Assembly (NCBI RefSeq): GCF_009857135.1
Contig: NZ_CP047318.1
Location: forward strand, 1,550,001-1,614,000
Reading direction: 5' to 3'
Source: Streptomyces sp. HM190
GTDB taxonomy: Bacteria > Actinomycetota > Actinomycetes > Streptomycetales > Streptomycetaceae
DNA: 64,000 bases
The notes below the pieces were generated by a model. That model was not told the DNA's origin. It worked only from the letters and a program-made list of their open reading frames with translations, and did no database searches. This document shows, one piece after another, positions 11,788-23,663 of the stretch; position 1 is the first letter of the stretch, and each line of letters starts with the position of its first letter. The translations under genes and the position numbers were made by a program.

Positions 11788-12933
11788 CTAGACCAGATAG
11801 GCCGGGGCCGCCACGGGCAACGTAAATCGGAACTCGGCGCCGCCGCTCGGGGCGCGTCCGACGGTGATGGTGCCGCCGTGGGCCTCGACGATGCCCTTGA
11901 CGATGTACAGCCCGAGGCCGGTGCCACCGCGCTTGCTGCCCCGCCAGAAGCGGGTGAAGACGCGGTTCATGGACTCCTCCGGGATACCGGTGCCCTCGTC
12001 GCTCACCGTGACCGACGTGGCAGCAGCTTGACGGCCGTCCCCTTCCCGGGGGGACGCCGTGGGCGTGACGTCAATCGTGACGGTTCCCTCGCCGTGCCGC
12101 ACGGCATTTTCCAGCAGGTTGCTGAGCACCTGATCGATCTTGTCGGGGTCGGCCCACAGGTCGGGCAGCGGCTGCTCGATGCGGAGCAGGAACCGGTCGG
12201 CGGGCTGTCCCGCCGCGACGTACGCCTGGATGTGCCGGCCGACGGCCGCGCCTATGTCGACGGGCTGCCTGCGCACCTCCAGCCGGCCGGAGTCGATGCG
12301 GGAGATGTCGAGCAGCTCGGCGATCAGCCGGGTGACGCGGTTGGCGTCGGCGTCGACGGTCTCCAGCATCAGTTTCTTCTGGTCGTCGGTGAACCGCTCC
12401 CACTTGGCGAGCAGGGTCGCGGTGAAGCCCTTGACGGAGGTGAGCGGCGAGCGCAGTTCGTGGGCGACCGTGGCGATCAGTTCGGCGTGGCTGCGTTCGG
12501 TGCGGCGCCGGGCCTCGGTGTCGCGGAGGGAGACGACGACGCGGCGGACGGGCCCGGTGGGTTCGGTGCGGACGTAGCGGGCGGACACGAGGACCTCGCG
12601 GGCGCCGGGCAGCAGCAGGTTCCGCTCGGGCTGGCCGACGCGGATGGCGAGGCCGCCGTACGGGTCGGTCAGCTGCCACCAGCGACGGCCTTCGAGGTCC
12701 TCCAGGGGCAGCGCCCGCTCCAGGGGCAGACCGAGGGCGTCGGCGGCGGGGACGGCGGTGATGCGGGCGGCGGCGGCGTTGAAGCAGATCACGCGGCCCT
12801 GTTCGTCGGCGACGACGAGTCCGTCGGGGAGGTCGTCGGGGTCGATGCCGAGTCCGGCGGTCCCGGTGTGGGGCGCCGTGGGTGTGACGCGCTCCTCGCG
12901 GCCCCGCAGTGTGCTGCTCGTGCCGACCCTCAT
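11788..12933 (-). CDS. cytoplasmic PAS-domain sensor histidine kinase
   Basis: A 381-residue kinase with no membrane segment. A PAS domain (residues ~35-140; GLVVADEQGRVICFNAAAAR) precedes the HisKA dimerisation helix with phospho-acceptor H158 in ATVAHELRSPLTS. The ATPase domain follows with N box (VLSNLLENAVRHG), G1 (VSDEGTGIP) and G2 (GGTGLGLYIVKGI). No response regulator is adjacent, so it is an orphan kinase. ATG 12933 was chosen: AGGTGGGG lies upstream, and a longer reading would run into the methyltransferase gene. It ends 138 bases before pheS. Confidence 0.92.
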   Translation of the reverse strand: MRVGTSSTLRGREERVTPTAPHTGTAGLGIDPDDLPDGLVVADEQGRVICFNAAAARITAVPAADALGLPLERALPLEDLEGRRWWQLTDPYGGLAIRVGQPERNLLLPGAREVLVSARYVRTEPTGPVRRVVVSLRDTEARRRTERSHAELIATVAHELRSPLTSVKGFTATLLAKWERFTDDQKKLMLETVDADANRVTRLIAELLDISRIDSGRLEVRRQPVDIGAAVGRHIQAYVAAGQPADRFLLRIEQPLPDLWADPDKIDQVLSNLLENAVRHGEGTVTIDVTPTASPREGDGRQAAATSVTVSDEGTGIPEESMNRVFTRFWRGSKRGGTGLGLYIVKGIVEAHGGTITVGRAPSGGAEFRFTLPVAAPAYLV

Positions 12934-12985
12934 CCCCGTACCCCACCTCTCCGTTGTGCAGTGGGCCCCCGAGCCCGTCACCCTA

Positions 12986-13849
<864 letters not shown>

Positions 13850-13994
13850 GGATCACCTTCGGGTGGGGCGGGGGGACGGAGGGGCGCCGTGGAGCTCGGG
13901 GCCGCGGGTTCCTCGGCGGGTGCGGGTGGGTGGGGGCAGTTCGCGCGGCCCCGGCCGCTTCCAGGATGAAGGCCGGGCCGCCAGGCCCATGTCT

Positions 13995-14032
13995 CAGGGG
14001 CGCGAGAAACCATGACGCACCCGCACCCGCCG
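13995..14032. repeat. dispersed intergenic repeat, degenerate copy
   Basis: AGGGGCGCGAGAAACCATGACGCACCCGC-like sequence resembles the copies at 7908, 31445 and 47271 with substitutions. It lies in the 295-base gap between rplT and the methyltransferase gene. Confidence 0.45.
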
Positions 14033-14071
14033 ACGAACCCAGCACCCCCGAGCTGTCGGGCGGAACAAACA

Positions 14072-14110
14072 CCCGGACCCGCGGGCCTCGACAGGCCCAC
14101 GGGTCCGGGG
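14072..14110 (-). terminator. terminator of the infC-rpmI-rplT operon
   Basis: CCCGGACCCG pairs with CGGGTCCGGG, and GGGCCT with AGGCCC inside, interrupted by one C/A mismatch and closed by CGAC. On minus it is followed by TGTTTGTT. It lies 35 bases after the rplT stop. Confidence 0.85.
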
Positions 14111-14144
14111 TTCACATCACATCCGGCTCAAGGCCAGCGCGGCG

Positions 14145-14528
14145 TCACGCGGCCTTCGGCGCGTTGACGTCCGCCGGGAGCGCCTTCTGCGCGACCTCGA
14201 CCAGCGCGGCGAACGCGGTGGCGTCGTTGACGGCCAGCTCGGCGAGGATCTTGCGGTCGACCTCGATGTTCGCGGCCTTCAGACCCTGGATGAAGCGGTT
14301 GTAGGTGATGCCGTTGGCGCGGGCAGCGGCGTTGATGCGCTGGATCCACAGCTGACGGAAGTCGCCCTTGCGCTTCTTGCGGTCGTTGTAGTTGTAGACC
14401 AGCGAGTGGGTGACCTGCTCCTTGGCCTTGCGGTACAGGCGCGAACGCTGACCGCGGTAGCCGGAGGCCTGCTCGAGGATCGCCCGGCGCTTCTTGTGGG
14501 CGTTGACTGCCCGCTTGACGCGTGCCAC
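14145..14528 (-). CDS. rplT: 50S ribosomal protein L20
   Basis: A 127-residue basic ribosomal protein that binds 23S rRNA early in assembly. It starts [20 protein letters not shown] and contains [17 protein letters not shown] and [13 protein letters not shown], all typical of L20. The start codon is GTG at 14528, seven bases behind AAGGAG. It is the last gene of the infC-rpmI-rplT operon, before a strong terminator. In several bacteria L20 represses this operon through leader RNA; no such site was identified here. Confidence 0.98.
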   Translation of the reverse strand: MARVKRAVNAHKKRRAILEQASGYRGQRSRLYRKAKEQVTHSLVYNYNDRKKRKGDFRQLWIQRINAAARANGITYNRFIQGLKAANIEVDRKILAELAVNDATAFAALVEVAQKALPADVNAPKAA

Positions 14529-14640
14529 TTTTTAACTCCTTGTAGCGGGGCCGTGGTTGTCGTCACACGACCCGAAATCGATGGGGTCCCGGTCCTGACG
14601 TACGGCGCTGGGTGATCGACGGACGATCAGCGCCGCGGCG

Positions 14641-14835
14641 TCACTTGCCGAGAAGCTTCTTGATCTTCGCGGCGTCGCCCGGGGCCATCTCGGCGTTGCC
14701 GGTGAGGCGACGCGTCACGCGGGACGACTTGTGCTCGAGCAGGTGGCGCTTGCCGGCGCGCTCACGGAGCACCTTGCCGGAGCCGGTGACCTTGAAGCGC
14801 TTGCTGGCACCGCTGTGCGACTTGTTCTTCGGCAT
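14641..14835 (-). CDS. rpmI: 50S ribosomal protein L35
   Basis: A 64-residue basic protein of the large ribosomal subunit. [20 protein letters not shown] and the KIKKLLGK C-terminus are typical. ATG 14835 follows AGGAGAGAACG. It is the middle gene of the operon. The 112 bases to rplT contain a hairpin (GGCGCTG/CAGCGCC-like with TGATCG/CGATCA) just after its stop, which could modulate downstream expression. Confidence 0.98.
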   Translation of the reverse strand: MPKNKSHSGASKRFKVTGSGKVLRERAGKRHLLEHKSSRVTRRLTGNAEMAPGDAAKIKKLLGK

Positions 14836-14919
14836 AGCGCCGTTCTCTCCTCGTCAGTGGCGCTCCGGTGCCCGGTCCTTGAACCGGGCACGACGGAACG
14901 TCATTTCTATCGGTTGACA

Positions 14920-14963
14920 CCCCGGACTCGCGTCCAGGGCTTCCCCCGGACTCGCGTCCAGGG
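14920..14963. repeat. tandem 20-base direct repeat between infC and rpmI
   Basis: CCCCGGACTCGCGTCCAGGG occurs at 14920-14939 and again at 14944-14963, a 24-base period. Each unit can fold through GGAC/GTCC. It begins just after the infC stop and may shape the infC-rpmI transcript. Confidence 0.75.
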
Positions 14964-14966
14964 GAC

Positions 14967-15620
14967 TTACGCCTCGGCGGGCTCCTCGGCAGGCGCCTCG
15001 GCCTCGACGGGCTCGGCGTCGGCGGCGTTCTGCGACTTGCCGGGGTTGGCCTTCGCTTCCGCCTTCCGCGCTTCCTGAGCCTGGCGGGCCTCGGCCATCG
15101 CCTCGGTCTTCTTCTTGTGCGGACCGAGGACCATGATCATGTTGCGGCCGTCCTGCTTCGGGTTCGACTCGACGAACCCGAGGTCCTGGACGTCCTCCGC
15201 GAGACGCTGCAGCAGTCGGTAGCCCAGCTCGGGCCGGGACTGCTCGCGACCACGGAACATGATCGTGATCTTGACCTTGTCGCCCTGCTTGAGGAACCGG
15301 ACGACGTGACCCTTCTTGGTGTCATAGTCGTGCGGGTCGATCTTCGGCCGGAGCTTCATCTCCTTGATGACCGTGTGCGCCTGGTTCTTGCGCGCCTCAC
15401 GGGCCTTCATGGCCGACTCGTACTTGAACTTCCCGTAGTCCATGAGCTTGCAGACCGGCGGACGCGCGTTCGCGGCCACCTCGACCAGGTCGAGGTCGTA
15501 CTCCTGCGCAAGCTCCAGGGCCTTGGCAAGCGGAACAATTCCGACCTGCTCGCCGCTGGGACCGACAAGTCGCACCTCGGGAACGCGAATCCGGTCGTTG
15601 ATGCGGGGCTCGGCGCTGAT
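14967..15620 (-). CDS. infC: translation initiation factor IF-3, probable AUC start
   Basis: IF-3 binds the 30S subunit and monitors start-codon choice. [41 protein letters not shown], and [14 protein letters not shown] with RPELGY are diagnostic. The C-terminus is extended by ~30 Ala/Glu-rich residues, common in actinomycetes. I place the start at ATC 15620 (217 residues) because GAGGAGG lies four bases upstream and IF-3 genes typically use rare AUU/AUC starts for autocontrol. GTG 15644 (MGCYRGGS...) is an in-frame alternative that pipelines would choose. First gene of the operon. Confidence 0.95.
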   Translation of the reverse strand: MSAEPRINDRIRVPEVRLVGPSGEQVGIVPLAKALELAQEYDLDLVEVAANARPPVCKLMDYGKFKYESAMKAREARKNQAHTVIKEMKLRPKIDPHDYDTKKGHVVRFLKQGDKVKITIMFRGREQSRPELGYRLLQRLAEDVQDLGFVESNPKQDGRNMIMVLGPHKKKTEAMAEARQAQEARKAEAKANPGKSQNAADAEPVEAEAPAEEPAEA

Positions 15621-15644
15621 GGATCCTCCTCGGTAGCACCCCAC

Positions 15645-16012
15645 GACGGTCTGGCGGACCGCCGTGTCATGTCTGGTTGACATAAGGACCAACCGCCGAG
15701 AGGCATGAAAAATGCCCCGGACGGGACACAGGCGGGGCTCCAATGACTGCCGGAGCACCGCCGCGGTGACCGCGGGGCGCGATTTCGGACGACTCCACCG
15801 TCCGTACGGAACGGTGGTGGCCGTCTGACCGGTGACCTGCCGTCCCGGAGGATGGTCAGGTGGGAAGTCGGAGCCTCCACTTGCGGGCCGGGCACACAGA
15901 TGTCCAGCCGGTCGTGAAGACCACCATACCGGGTTCAAACCTGGGGTGCCAATCGGAGCGCGGCGGACTCCCGCAGGTGGGAGCGTACGCGCCGGGGCCT
16001 ATCGTGTGGGGC
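15645..16012. promoter_or_regulatory. infC leader/promoter region and upstream of DUF1844
   Basis: No gene is seen in this stretch. It must hold the infC operon promoter on minus and the DUF1844 promoter on plus. GGCAT-GAAAA-ATGCC (15692-15706) is a short hairpin in the presumed infC leader. A tRNA T-arm look-alike near 15930-15950 was rejected. I could not place promoters with confidence. Confidence 0.45.
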
Positions 16013-16396
16013 ATGAGTGACACCCCTCCTGAGTCCCCCGGGTCCACCGGGTCCCCTGAGTCCCCCGACTTCGAGTCGATGACCCGTGACATCGCCGAGG
16101 TCCCCGCGGTCGAGGTGATCGTGACGGTCGCCGTCAATCTGATGAGCGCCGCCGCGGTGAAGCTGGGTCTGACCGAGGAGGGCGACACGTACAAGGACCT
16201 GGACGAGGCCAGGAAGCTGGTGCACGCCCTCGCGGGTCTGCTCGACGCGTCCACGACGGAGATCAGCTCGTTCCACGCGGCGCCGCTGCGCGACGGTCTG
16301 AAGTCGCTGCAGCTGGCGTTCCGCGAGGCGTCGGTCGTGCCGGACGACCCGGGTCAGGGTCCGGGCGAGAAGTACACCGGCCCGATCTACGGCTGA
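16013..16396 (+). CDS. DUF1844 protein
   Basis: A 127-residue protein with a Ser/Pro-rich disordered N-terminus and a helical DUF1844 domain: VPAVEVIVTVAVNLMSAAAV, then KLGLTEE and DLDEARKLVHALAGLLDA, typical of the family beside infC in actinobacteria. Function is unknown; the domain is a small helical bundle without an obvious catalytic residue. ATG 16013. It is monocistronic by appearance, divergent from infC and followed by hairpins. Confidence 0.88.
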   Translation: MSDTPPESPGSTGSPESPDFESMTRDIAEVPAVEVIVTVAVNLMSAAAVKLGLTEEGDTYKDLDEARKLVHALAGLLDASTTEISSFHAAPLRDGLKSLQLAFREASVVPDDPGQGPGEKYTGPIYG

Positions 16397-16399
16397 GCT

Positions 16400-16523
16400 G
16401 GTGCCGCGGCAGGCACCGTTTGCCCGTCGAGGAGCGGCGTCCGGTGCGTGCTCTCGGCATGCCGGGCGCACGCCCTCGTACGGGATGTACTCGGGCCTGT
16501 GCCCGGTGCGCCGAGAGTGCGTG
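16400..16523. terminator. hairpins between convergent DUF1844 and SseB genes
   Basis: GGTGCC (16400-16405) pairs with GGCACC (16412-16417) just after the DUF1844 stop. Further on, CTCTCGGC (16451-16458) pairs with GCCGAGAG (16510-16517) in a larger cruciform-like inverted repeat. Both suit a bidirectional terminator. Confidence 0.55.
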
Positions 16524-16562
16524 CCAGGCGTCGCGACGGGGCCAACGCTGCCTGTCGTGGCA

Positions 16563-17294
16563 CTAGCTCTTCACATACAGGGGCTCGCCCGGAGGCGTGG
16601 TCCCGGCCGGCAGGAGTGCCAGGTCGAGACCGCGCACCAGGCGGGCCCTCAGTGTTTCGTCGGCGGCGAGCCGTGCGGCGACCGCGCGGGCGGCCTCGGC
16701 GGGCGCGGCGGCCGGGTCGAGGACCAGGGCGAGAGTGCCGTCGGACCGGCCGGGCCCGAGGTGGGCGCGGAGCACGGAGGGCTCGGCGGCCACGGCCGCG
16801 CGCACCGCCGCGACGACGGCGGGGTCGGCGAGCGGATCGGCCGTGGTGCGTCCCTCGGCGAGCGCGAGCAGCGCGGGTCCGGTCAGTTCGAACGGTACGG
16901 GCCCCGCCAGGTCCAGGACGAGCGTGTCGGCCTTCTCGTGCGCGACGGCCTGCAGGGCCTGGTGGGTCGGTACGGCGACGGGGCGGGCGGCGGGGTCCCA
17001 GCGGGCGAGGGAGTCGGTGGAGGTGAAGGCGGGCAGGGCGGTGCGGTGCCCGGCCTTCAGGGTGGGGACGGCCATGTCGCTGGTCTTCTCGCGGCGCAGT
17101 CCGTTCTCGTCCTCCTCGACCTCACCGAGCACGGCCACGACGGGCACGAGCAGCCGGGCGTCCTTGAGCGCTTCGAGGACGGGGCCGACGGCGGTGCGGT
17201 CCTCGGCCCAGGCGTTGAGCGCGGCGCTCAGCCGGGGGTCGGCGGAGCCGTCGTCGTCGGAGTAGCCGGGGTCGGGGATGTTCTTGTTCGCCAC
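16563..17294 (-). CDS. SseB-family protein
   Basis: A 243-residue soluble protein. VPVVAVLGEVEEDENGLRRE, TSDMAVPTLKAGHRTALPAF and TLVLDLAGPVPFEL match the SseB N-terminal domain family, named for enhanced serine sensitivity in E. coli; the biochemical role is not established. The C-terminal half (LRAHLGPGRSDGTLALVL) resembles the SseB C-terminal domain. Start GTG 17294 (VANKNIPDPGYSDDDG) was chosen over longer open reading because upstream sequence is Pro/Arg-biased. It is convergent with DUF1844. Confidence 0.82.
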   Translation of the reverse strand: MANKNIPDPGYSDDDGSADPRLSAALNAWAEDRTAVGPVLEALKDARLLVPVVAVLGEVEEDENGLRREKTSDMAVPTLKAGHRTALPAFTSTDSLARWDPAARPVAVPTHQALQAVAHEKADTLVLDLAGPVPFELTGPALLALAEGRTTADPLADPAVVAAVRAAVAAEPSVLRAHLGPGRSDGTLALVLDPAAAPAEAARAVAARLAADETLRARLVRGLDLALLPAGTTPPGEPLYVKS

Positions 17295-17443
17295 GGTGGT
17301 CGACCCTATCGGGGGAGGTCTCCCGGGCCGTGGCCGGGCCGGACACGGGGTGGTGGCGTCGTTCACGGTTTTCTCAGGGTGTCCTGACGTGGCTCTCATC
17401 CGTGCCCCACTCCCCGCACAGCACGGGCCACGACCCTCGCGGC

Positions 17444-18475
17444 ATGCCTTCTCGCAGAGCCCGTCGCCGGGCCCGCCCGGCGGTGCGCCGCCCCCGCCTC
17501 CGCGCGGCCCTGGCCGCCGCCGTCCTCGTGTGCGGTACGGCCGCCGTCGGCACGCTGTACGTGACGGCCCGGACCCAGGATGGCGGGGGTGCGGCCGTAT
17601 CGTCGGCGGCGGCGCCGGTGTCGCCCTCGGCCTCCGTGTCCAGCGTGCCGGGTGCGGACGCGGTCGCGGAGAAGGACTCGGAGAAGGACTCGGCGGGGGG
17701 CTCGGTGGAGAAGGTGGCGGCGCCGGGGGCGGATCACGACGCACGGCTCGCGACAGCGCTGGCGGAGGTGCCGGTCGAGGACGGGGCCGCGTTCTCGGTG
17801 GCCGTGCTGGACATGGAGTCCGGGGCCACGGCGGTGCACGGGGACGGGTTGTTCGAGACCGCGAGCATCGTGAAGGTCGACATCCTGGCCGCGCTGCTGC
17901 TCCGGGCGCAGGACGCGGACCGGGCGCTCACGGCGCGGGAGAAGGCGTACGCCGCCACGATGATCCGCGACAGCGACAACACGGCCGCGACGGCGCTGTG
18001 GGAGGCCATAGGCCGGGCGCAGGGTCTGGACGCGGCGAACGAGCGGTTCGGTCTGACGCGGACGGAGGGCGGCGACGGCCTGTACTGGGGCCTGACCCGC
18101 ACCACCGCCGCCGACCAGCTCGTGCTGCTCGGCCAGGTGTTCGGGGACGACGACGAGTCGGAGCTGAACGCGGCCTCGCGAACGTATGTGCGGCGGCTGA
18201 TGGGACAGATCGCGGCGGGCCAGGACTGGGGGGTGTCGGCGGCTGCGGCGGACGGCTCCGCGGGTTCCTCGACCGGCGCCGGGTTCGCATTGAAGAACGG
18301 GTGGCTGCCGCGGACGGCCACCGGGCTGTGGGTGATCAACAGCATCGGCCGGGTCACCGTGGACGGGCGGGACCGCCTGGTCGCGGTGGTGTCGCACGGC
18401 AACACGACGAAGGCGAAGGGGATCGCGCTGGTCGAGGCGGCGGCCAGGGCCGGGGTGTCGGTGTTCTCGTCGTAG
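17444..18475 (+). CDS. membrane-anchored serine hydrolase of class A beta-lactamase fold
   Basis: A 343-residue protein with a basic N-terminus, one hydrophobic segment (AALAAAVLVCGTAAVGTLYV, ~21-40), a Ser/Ala-rich linker and a penicillin-recognising domain. Catalytic motifs are present: S141-I-V-K144, S177-D-N179, and KNG in place of the usual K-T/S-G. It may be a cell-wall-linked esterase/transpeptidase-like or beta-lactamase-like enzyme outside the membrane. The degenerate third motif argues against assuming resistance. ATG 17444 was chosen so that the Arg-rich segment leads the membrane anchor. A hairpin terminator follows. Confidence 0.85.
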   Translation: MPSRRARRRARPAVRRPRLRAALAAAVLVCGTAAVGTLYVTARTQDGGGAAVSSAAAPVSPSASVSSVPGADAVAEKDSEKDSAGGSVEKVAAPGADHDARLATALAEVPVEDGAAFSVAVLDMESGATAVHGDGLFETASIVKVDILAALLLRAQDADRALTAREKAYAATMIRDSDNTAATALWEAIGRAQGLDAANERFGLTRTEGGDGLYWGLTRTTAADQLVLLGQVFGDDDESELNAASRTYVRRLMGQIAAGQDWGVSAAAADGSAGSSTGAGFALKNGWLPRTATGLWVINSIGRVTVDGRDRLVAVVSHGNTTKAKGIALVEAAARAGVSVFSS

Positions 18476-18500
18476 CGGCCGCTCGGGGTGGGACGTCCGC

Positions 18501-18527
18501 GGGGCGTCGCGGCGGACCGGACGCCCC
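18501..18527. terminator. bidirectional hairpin between convergent genes
   Basis: GGGGCGTC (18501-18508) pairs with GACGCCCC (18520-18527). It lies between the stops of the serine hydrolase (+) and the mycosin-like protease (-). Confidence 0.65.
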
Positions 18528-18535
18528 CGGTGCGC

Positions 18536-19816
18536 TCAGATCAGGAACTCGTCCGGCCGCCGGCGGTCGCCGCGCCAGATGACGAAGGCCGTGATGAGGA
18601 GGGCGACACCGAGGCCGCCCGCGGCGGGAGCTGCCCAGCCGGAGGCGGTGTCCTCCTCCTCCACCGGGTCGGGGCCGGGGCCGAAGTACTTGCGGCCGTA
18701 CGCCGCGGACGTCAGGTCGTCGGGCCTGAGTCTGCCGCCCTCCCGGATGGCGGCGGCCGGGTCGACGAAGCCGAACCCGCGGGCGTCGTCGCGGCCGCCG
18801 ACGGGGGCGTCGCGGGCGGTGTCCTCCAGGAGCCGTTTCACCTGGGCCGGGGTCAGGCGGGGGTGGGCCGCCTTGACGAGGGCGGCGGCGCCGGAGACGA
18901 AGGCCGCGGCGGCGCTGGTGCCCCAGCCCTCGTAGTACTTGCGGTCGGGGTCGGCGATGACGACGTCGACGCCGGGCGCGCTGACGGTGGCGTACCAGCG
19001 GCGGGTGGAGAACGGGGCGCGCTCGCCGTCCTCGTCGACGGCGGTCACCGCGATGACGCCCGGGTAGGCCGCCGGGTACGAGACGTGGTCGCCCTTCTTG
19101 CCGCCGTTGCCCGCGGAGGCGACGACGACCGAGCCCTTCCTGAGGGCGTACTGGACGGCCGCGTCCTCGGAGGGCTCGGGGTGTGCGGACTCGGAGTCGT
19201 CGCCGAGGGAGAGGTTGATGACGTCGGCGCCCTGGTCTGCGGCCCAGCGGATGCCTTCGGCGAGGGCGTTGCCGCGGGTGCTGCGGGCCTTGGAGCGGGC
19301 GGAGTCGCCGTCCTCGAGGATGACGCGGACGGGCAGGATCCTCGCCTCGGGGGCGATGCCGAGGACGCCGTCGCCGTTGTTCACTCCGTGGCCGTGACCG
19401 GCGATGATGCCGGCCATGGCGGTGCCGTGCCGGGCCCAGGAGCGGTCGCCACGCGAGGCCCCGAAGCCGACGAGGTCCCGGGTCGGGAGGACGTTCCCGA
19501 CGAGGTCGGGGTGTTCGTCGTCGACGCCGGTGTCGAGCACCGCGACGGTGATCCCCTCCCCCTTGGTCGTCCGCCACGCCTCCTCGGTGTGCATCGCGTC
19601 GAGCGCCCACTGCTGGTCCCGGATGCCGTCGGCGTGGGCGGTGGTGGAGGGCAGGAGGACCAGGGAGAAGGCGAGGGGGAGCGCGAGGAGGGCGGCGCGC
19701 CGGGGGCGCGGGACACGGCGGGTCCGCGCCGGGGCGGACACGGCGCGCGCTTGGTCCGTCGCCGGGGCGCCGGCCGTCGTCGGTGCCGGTTTCTCCGTCT
19801 CGGGGTACGACGTCAC
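18536..19816 (-). CDS. mycosin-like S8 (subtilisin) serine protease
   Basis: A 426-residue secreted or membrane-bound protease. An Arg-rich start and signal sequence (ALLALPLAFSLVLLPSTTAHA, about residues 42-62) precede the S8 domain with the full triad: D95 in VLDTGVDDEHPDL, H130 in RHGTAMAGIIAG and S301 in GWGTSAAAAFVSG. A C-terminal membrane helix (GLGVALLITAFVIW) ends in basic residues, the mycosin architecture known from type VII secretion. No EccC/EccB or WXG100 gene is seen nearby, so the link to secretion is by fold only. Start GTG 19816 with AGGAGG upstream. Confidence 0.87.
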   Translation of the reverse strand: MTSYPETEKPAPTTAGAPATDQARAVSAPARTRRVPRPRRAALLALPLAFSLVLLPSTTAHADGIRDQQWALDAMHTEEAWRTTKGEGITVAVLDTGVDDEHPDLVGNVLPTRDLVGFGASRGDRSWARHGTAMAGIIAGHGHGVNNGDGVLGIAPEARILPVRVILEDGDSARSKARSTRGNALAEGIRWAADQGADVINLSLGDDSESAHPEPSEDAAVQYALRKGSVVVASAGNGGKKGDHVSYPAAYPGVIAVTAVDEDGERAPFSTRRWYATVSAPGVDVVIADPDRKYYEGWGTSAAAAFVSGAAALVKAAHPRLTPAQVKRLLEDTARDAPVGGRDDARGFGFVDPAAAIREGGRLRPDDLTSAAYGRKYFGPGPDPVEEEDTASGWAAPAAGGLGVALLITAFVIWRGDRRRPDEFLI

Positions 19817-19953
19817 GGGGGTCGGGGCCTCCTGCGGGTGCGCGGCGGTCGGGGAGCGGCGGTCCCGGCGGCCGTGGACGGGTGCCGTTCCGTCGATGCG
19901 GCCGGTCTCGTCGACGCGGTCGGCGCCGCGGGCGCTCGCGGCCTTCTCGGCGG

Positions 19954-22119
<2,166 letters not shown>

Positions 22120-22433
22120 GCACCCCCCGTTTCCTCGAGCCCGGGCCGACCCGGAGCCGTCCGGGCCCCGGTCGCCCGTGGGGGCGACCGGCACGCATGC
22201 GACGGGACCGCTCCCCTGGACATGCGCCACACCACGGGCCGACCGCACCCGTGGTCACACCACACGCAAGCCATACCCGTGGCAGCGGATCGGCATCCCC
22301 GTCGAGGTCGTCCCCTGCGTTCGCGTCACTCTACGGGTTGCCCGGGGTCCAGCGGGAACCAGTCGGCGGCACCGGGGCTTTAGCCCGGAACGTCCCCCTA
22401 CCCTGCGGTAATCATGTCTGGCAGGCTTCGTTC
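22120..22433. promoter_or_regulatory. 314-base divergent intergenic region
   Basis: This gap separates the starts of the Pro-rich membrane protein (-) and the alanine-racemase-fold enzyme (+), so it must hold both promoters. I see no gene, strong hairpin or clear -10/-35 pair. Confidence 0.4.
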
Positions 22434-23636
22434 ATGACTGCGCGCGCCGCCGACCGGGCCCGCTACGACCGGGCCACCGCTCATCTCGACGCACCTCTGG
22501 CGATCGTCGACCTCGACGCCTTCGACGCGAACGCCGACGACCTCGTCCGCAGGGCCGGCGGCAAGCCGATCCGCGTCGCGAGCAAGTCCGTTCGCTGCCG
22601 GGCGCTGTTGGAGAGAGTCCTGGCCCGGGAGGGCTTCCAGGGCATCATGTCGTTCACCCTCGCCGAGTCCTTGTGGCTGGCCCGTTCGGGGTTCGACGAC
22701 ATCCTCCTCGCCTACCCGTCCGCCGACCAGGACGCCTTCGCGGAACTGGCGGGCGACCCCAAGCTCGCCGCCGCCGTCACGGTGATGGTCGACGACCCCG
22801 CCCACCTGCAGCTGATCGAGAACTCCCGGCGCGGCGGCACCGAAGTGGTGCGCGTCTGCCTGGAGTTGGACACCTCGCTGAAGTTCCTCGGGGGCCGGGT
22901 GCGGGTCGGGGCGCGGCGTTCGCCGCTGCACTCCCCCGAGCAGGTCGCCGAGGTGGCGCGGGCCGTGGCCGAGCGGCCCGGGTTCAAGCTGGTGGGGATC
23001 ATGGCCTACGAGGGTCACATCGCCGGTGTGGGCGACTCGGTGGCCGGGCGGCCCCTGCGTTCGCGGGCGGTGCGGTTGATGCAGGCCACCGCGCGGAGGG
23101 AGCTGGCCGCCCGCCGGGCCGAGGTCGTCCGTGCCGTACGGCGGGTGGCGCCCGACCTGGAGTTCGTCAACGGCGGCGGCACGGGCAGCGTGCAGCACAC
23201 GGCGGCGGAGGACGCGGTCACCGAGATCGGTGCCGGGTCCGGGCTCTACGTGCCCCGCCTCTTCGACAACTACACGTCGTTCAGTGGGCGTCCGGCCGCG
23301 CTGTTCGCGATGCCCGTGGTCCGGCGGCCGGGGGTGGGCGTGGTGACCGTGCTCGGTGGCGGCTACCCGGCCTCCGGTGCCGCGGGACCGGACCGGCTGC
23401 CGGTGCCGTATCTGCCGGAGGGGCTGAAGTACGACCCGCAGGAGGGGCCGGGCGAGGTGCAGACCCCGTTGCTCGGCGCGGCCGCGGACGATCTGCTGCT
23501 CGGCGACAAGGTGTGGTTCCGGCACGCCAAGGCCGGTGAGCTGTGCGAGCGGTTCGACGTGCTGCACCTGGTGGAGGGCGACGAGGTGACGGCGACGGTC
23601 CCGACGTACCGGGGCGAGGGGCACACCTTCCTGTAG
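22434..23636 (+). CDS. PLP-dependent alanine-racemase-fold amino acid deaminase/aldolase
   Basis: A 400-residue enzyme of fold type III. LDAPLAIVDLDAFDANADDL is followed by KPIRVASKSV, whose Lys is the predicted PLP anchor. VNGGGTGSVQHT, EIGAGSGLYVPRLFDNYTSF and VTVLGGGYPASG build the cofactor-phosphate and metal-site regions, like D-threonine aldolase/D-serine dehydratase relatives. The likely substrate is a D-hydroxy amino acid or similar; not determined. ATG 22434. It is convergent with the DUF2510 gene and probably monocistronic. Confidence 0.86.
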   Translation: MTARAADRARYDRATAHLDAPLAIVDLDAFDANADDLVRRAGGKPIRVASKSVRCRALLERVLAREGFQGIMSFTLAESLWLARSGFDDILLAYPSADQDAFAELAGDPKLAAAVTVMVDDPAHLQLIENSRRGGTEVVRVCLELDTSLKFLGGRVRVGARRSPLHSPEQVAEVARAVAERPGFKLVGIMAYEGHIAGVGDSVAGRPLRSRAVRLMQATARRELAARRAEVVRAVRRVAPDLEFVNGGGTGSVQHTAAEDAVTEIGAGSGLYVPRLFDNYTSFSGRPAALFAMPVVRRPGVGVVTVLGGGYPASGAAGPDRLPVPYLPEGLKYDPQEGPGEVQTPLLGAAADDLLLGDKVWFRHAKAGELCERFDVLHLVEGDEVTATVPTYRGEGHTFL

Positions 23637-23639
23637 GTC

Positions 23640-23659
23640 CCGGGCGCGGCGGGGCCCGG
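23640..23659. terminator. short hairpin between convergent stops
   Basis: CCGGGC (23640-23645) pairs with GCCCGG (23654-23659) in the 27-base gap between convergent genes. Confidence 0.5.
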
Positions 23660-23663
23660 CGCG

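Noticed and set aside
15925..15960. tRNA-like T-arm (GGTTCAAACC) upstream of DUF1844
   Set aside because: The arm pairs poorly and no matching acceptor, D or anticodon arm lies at the right distance.
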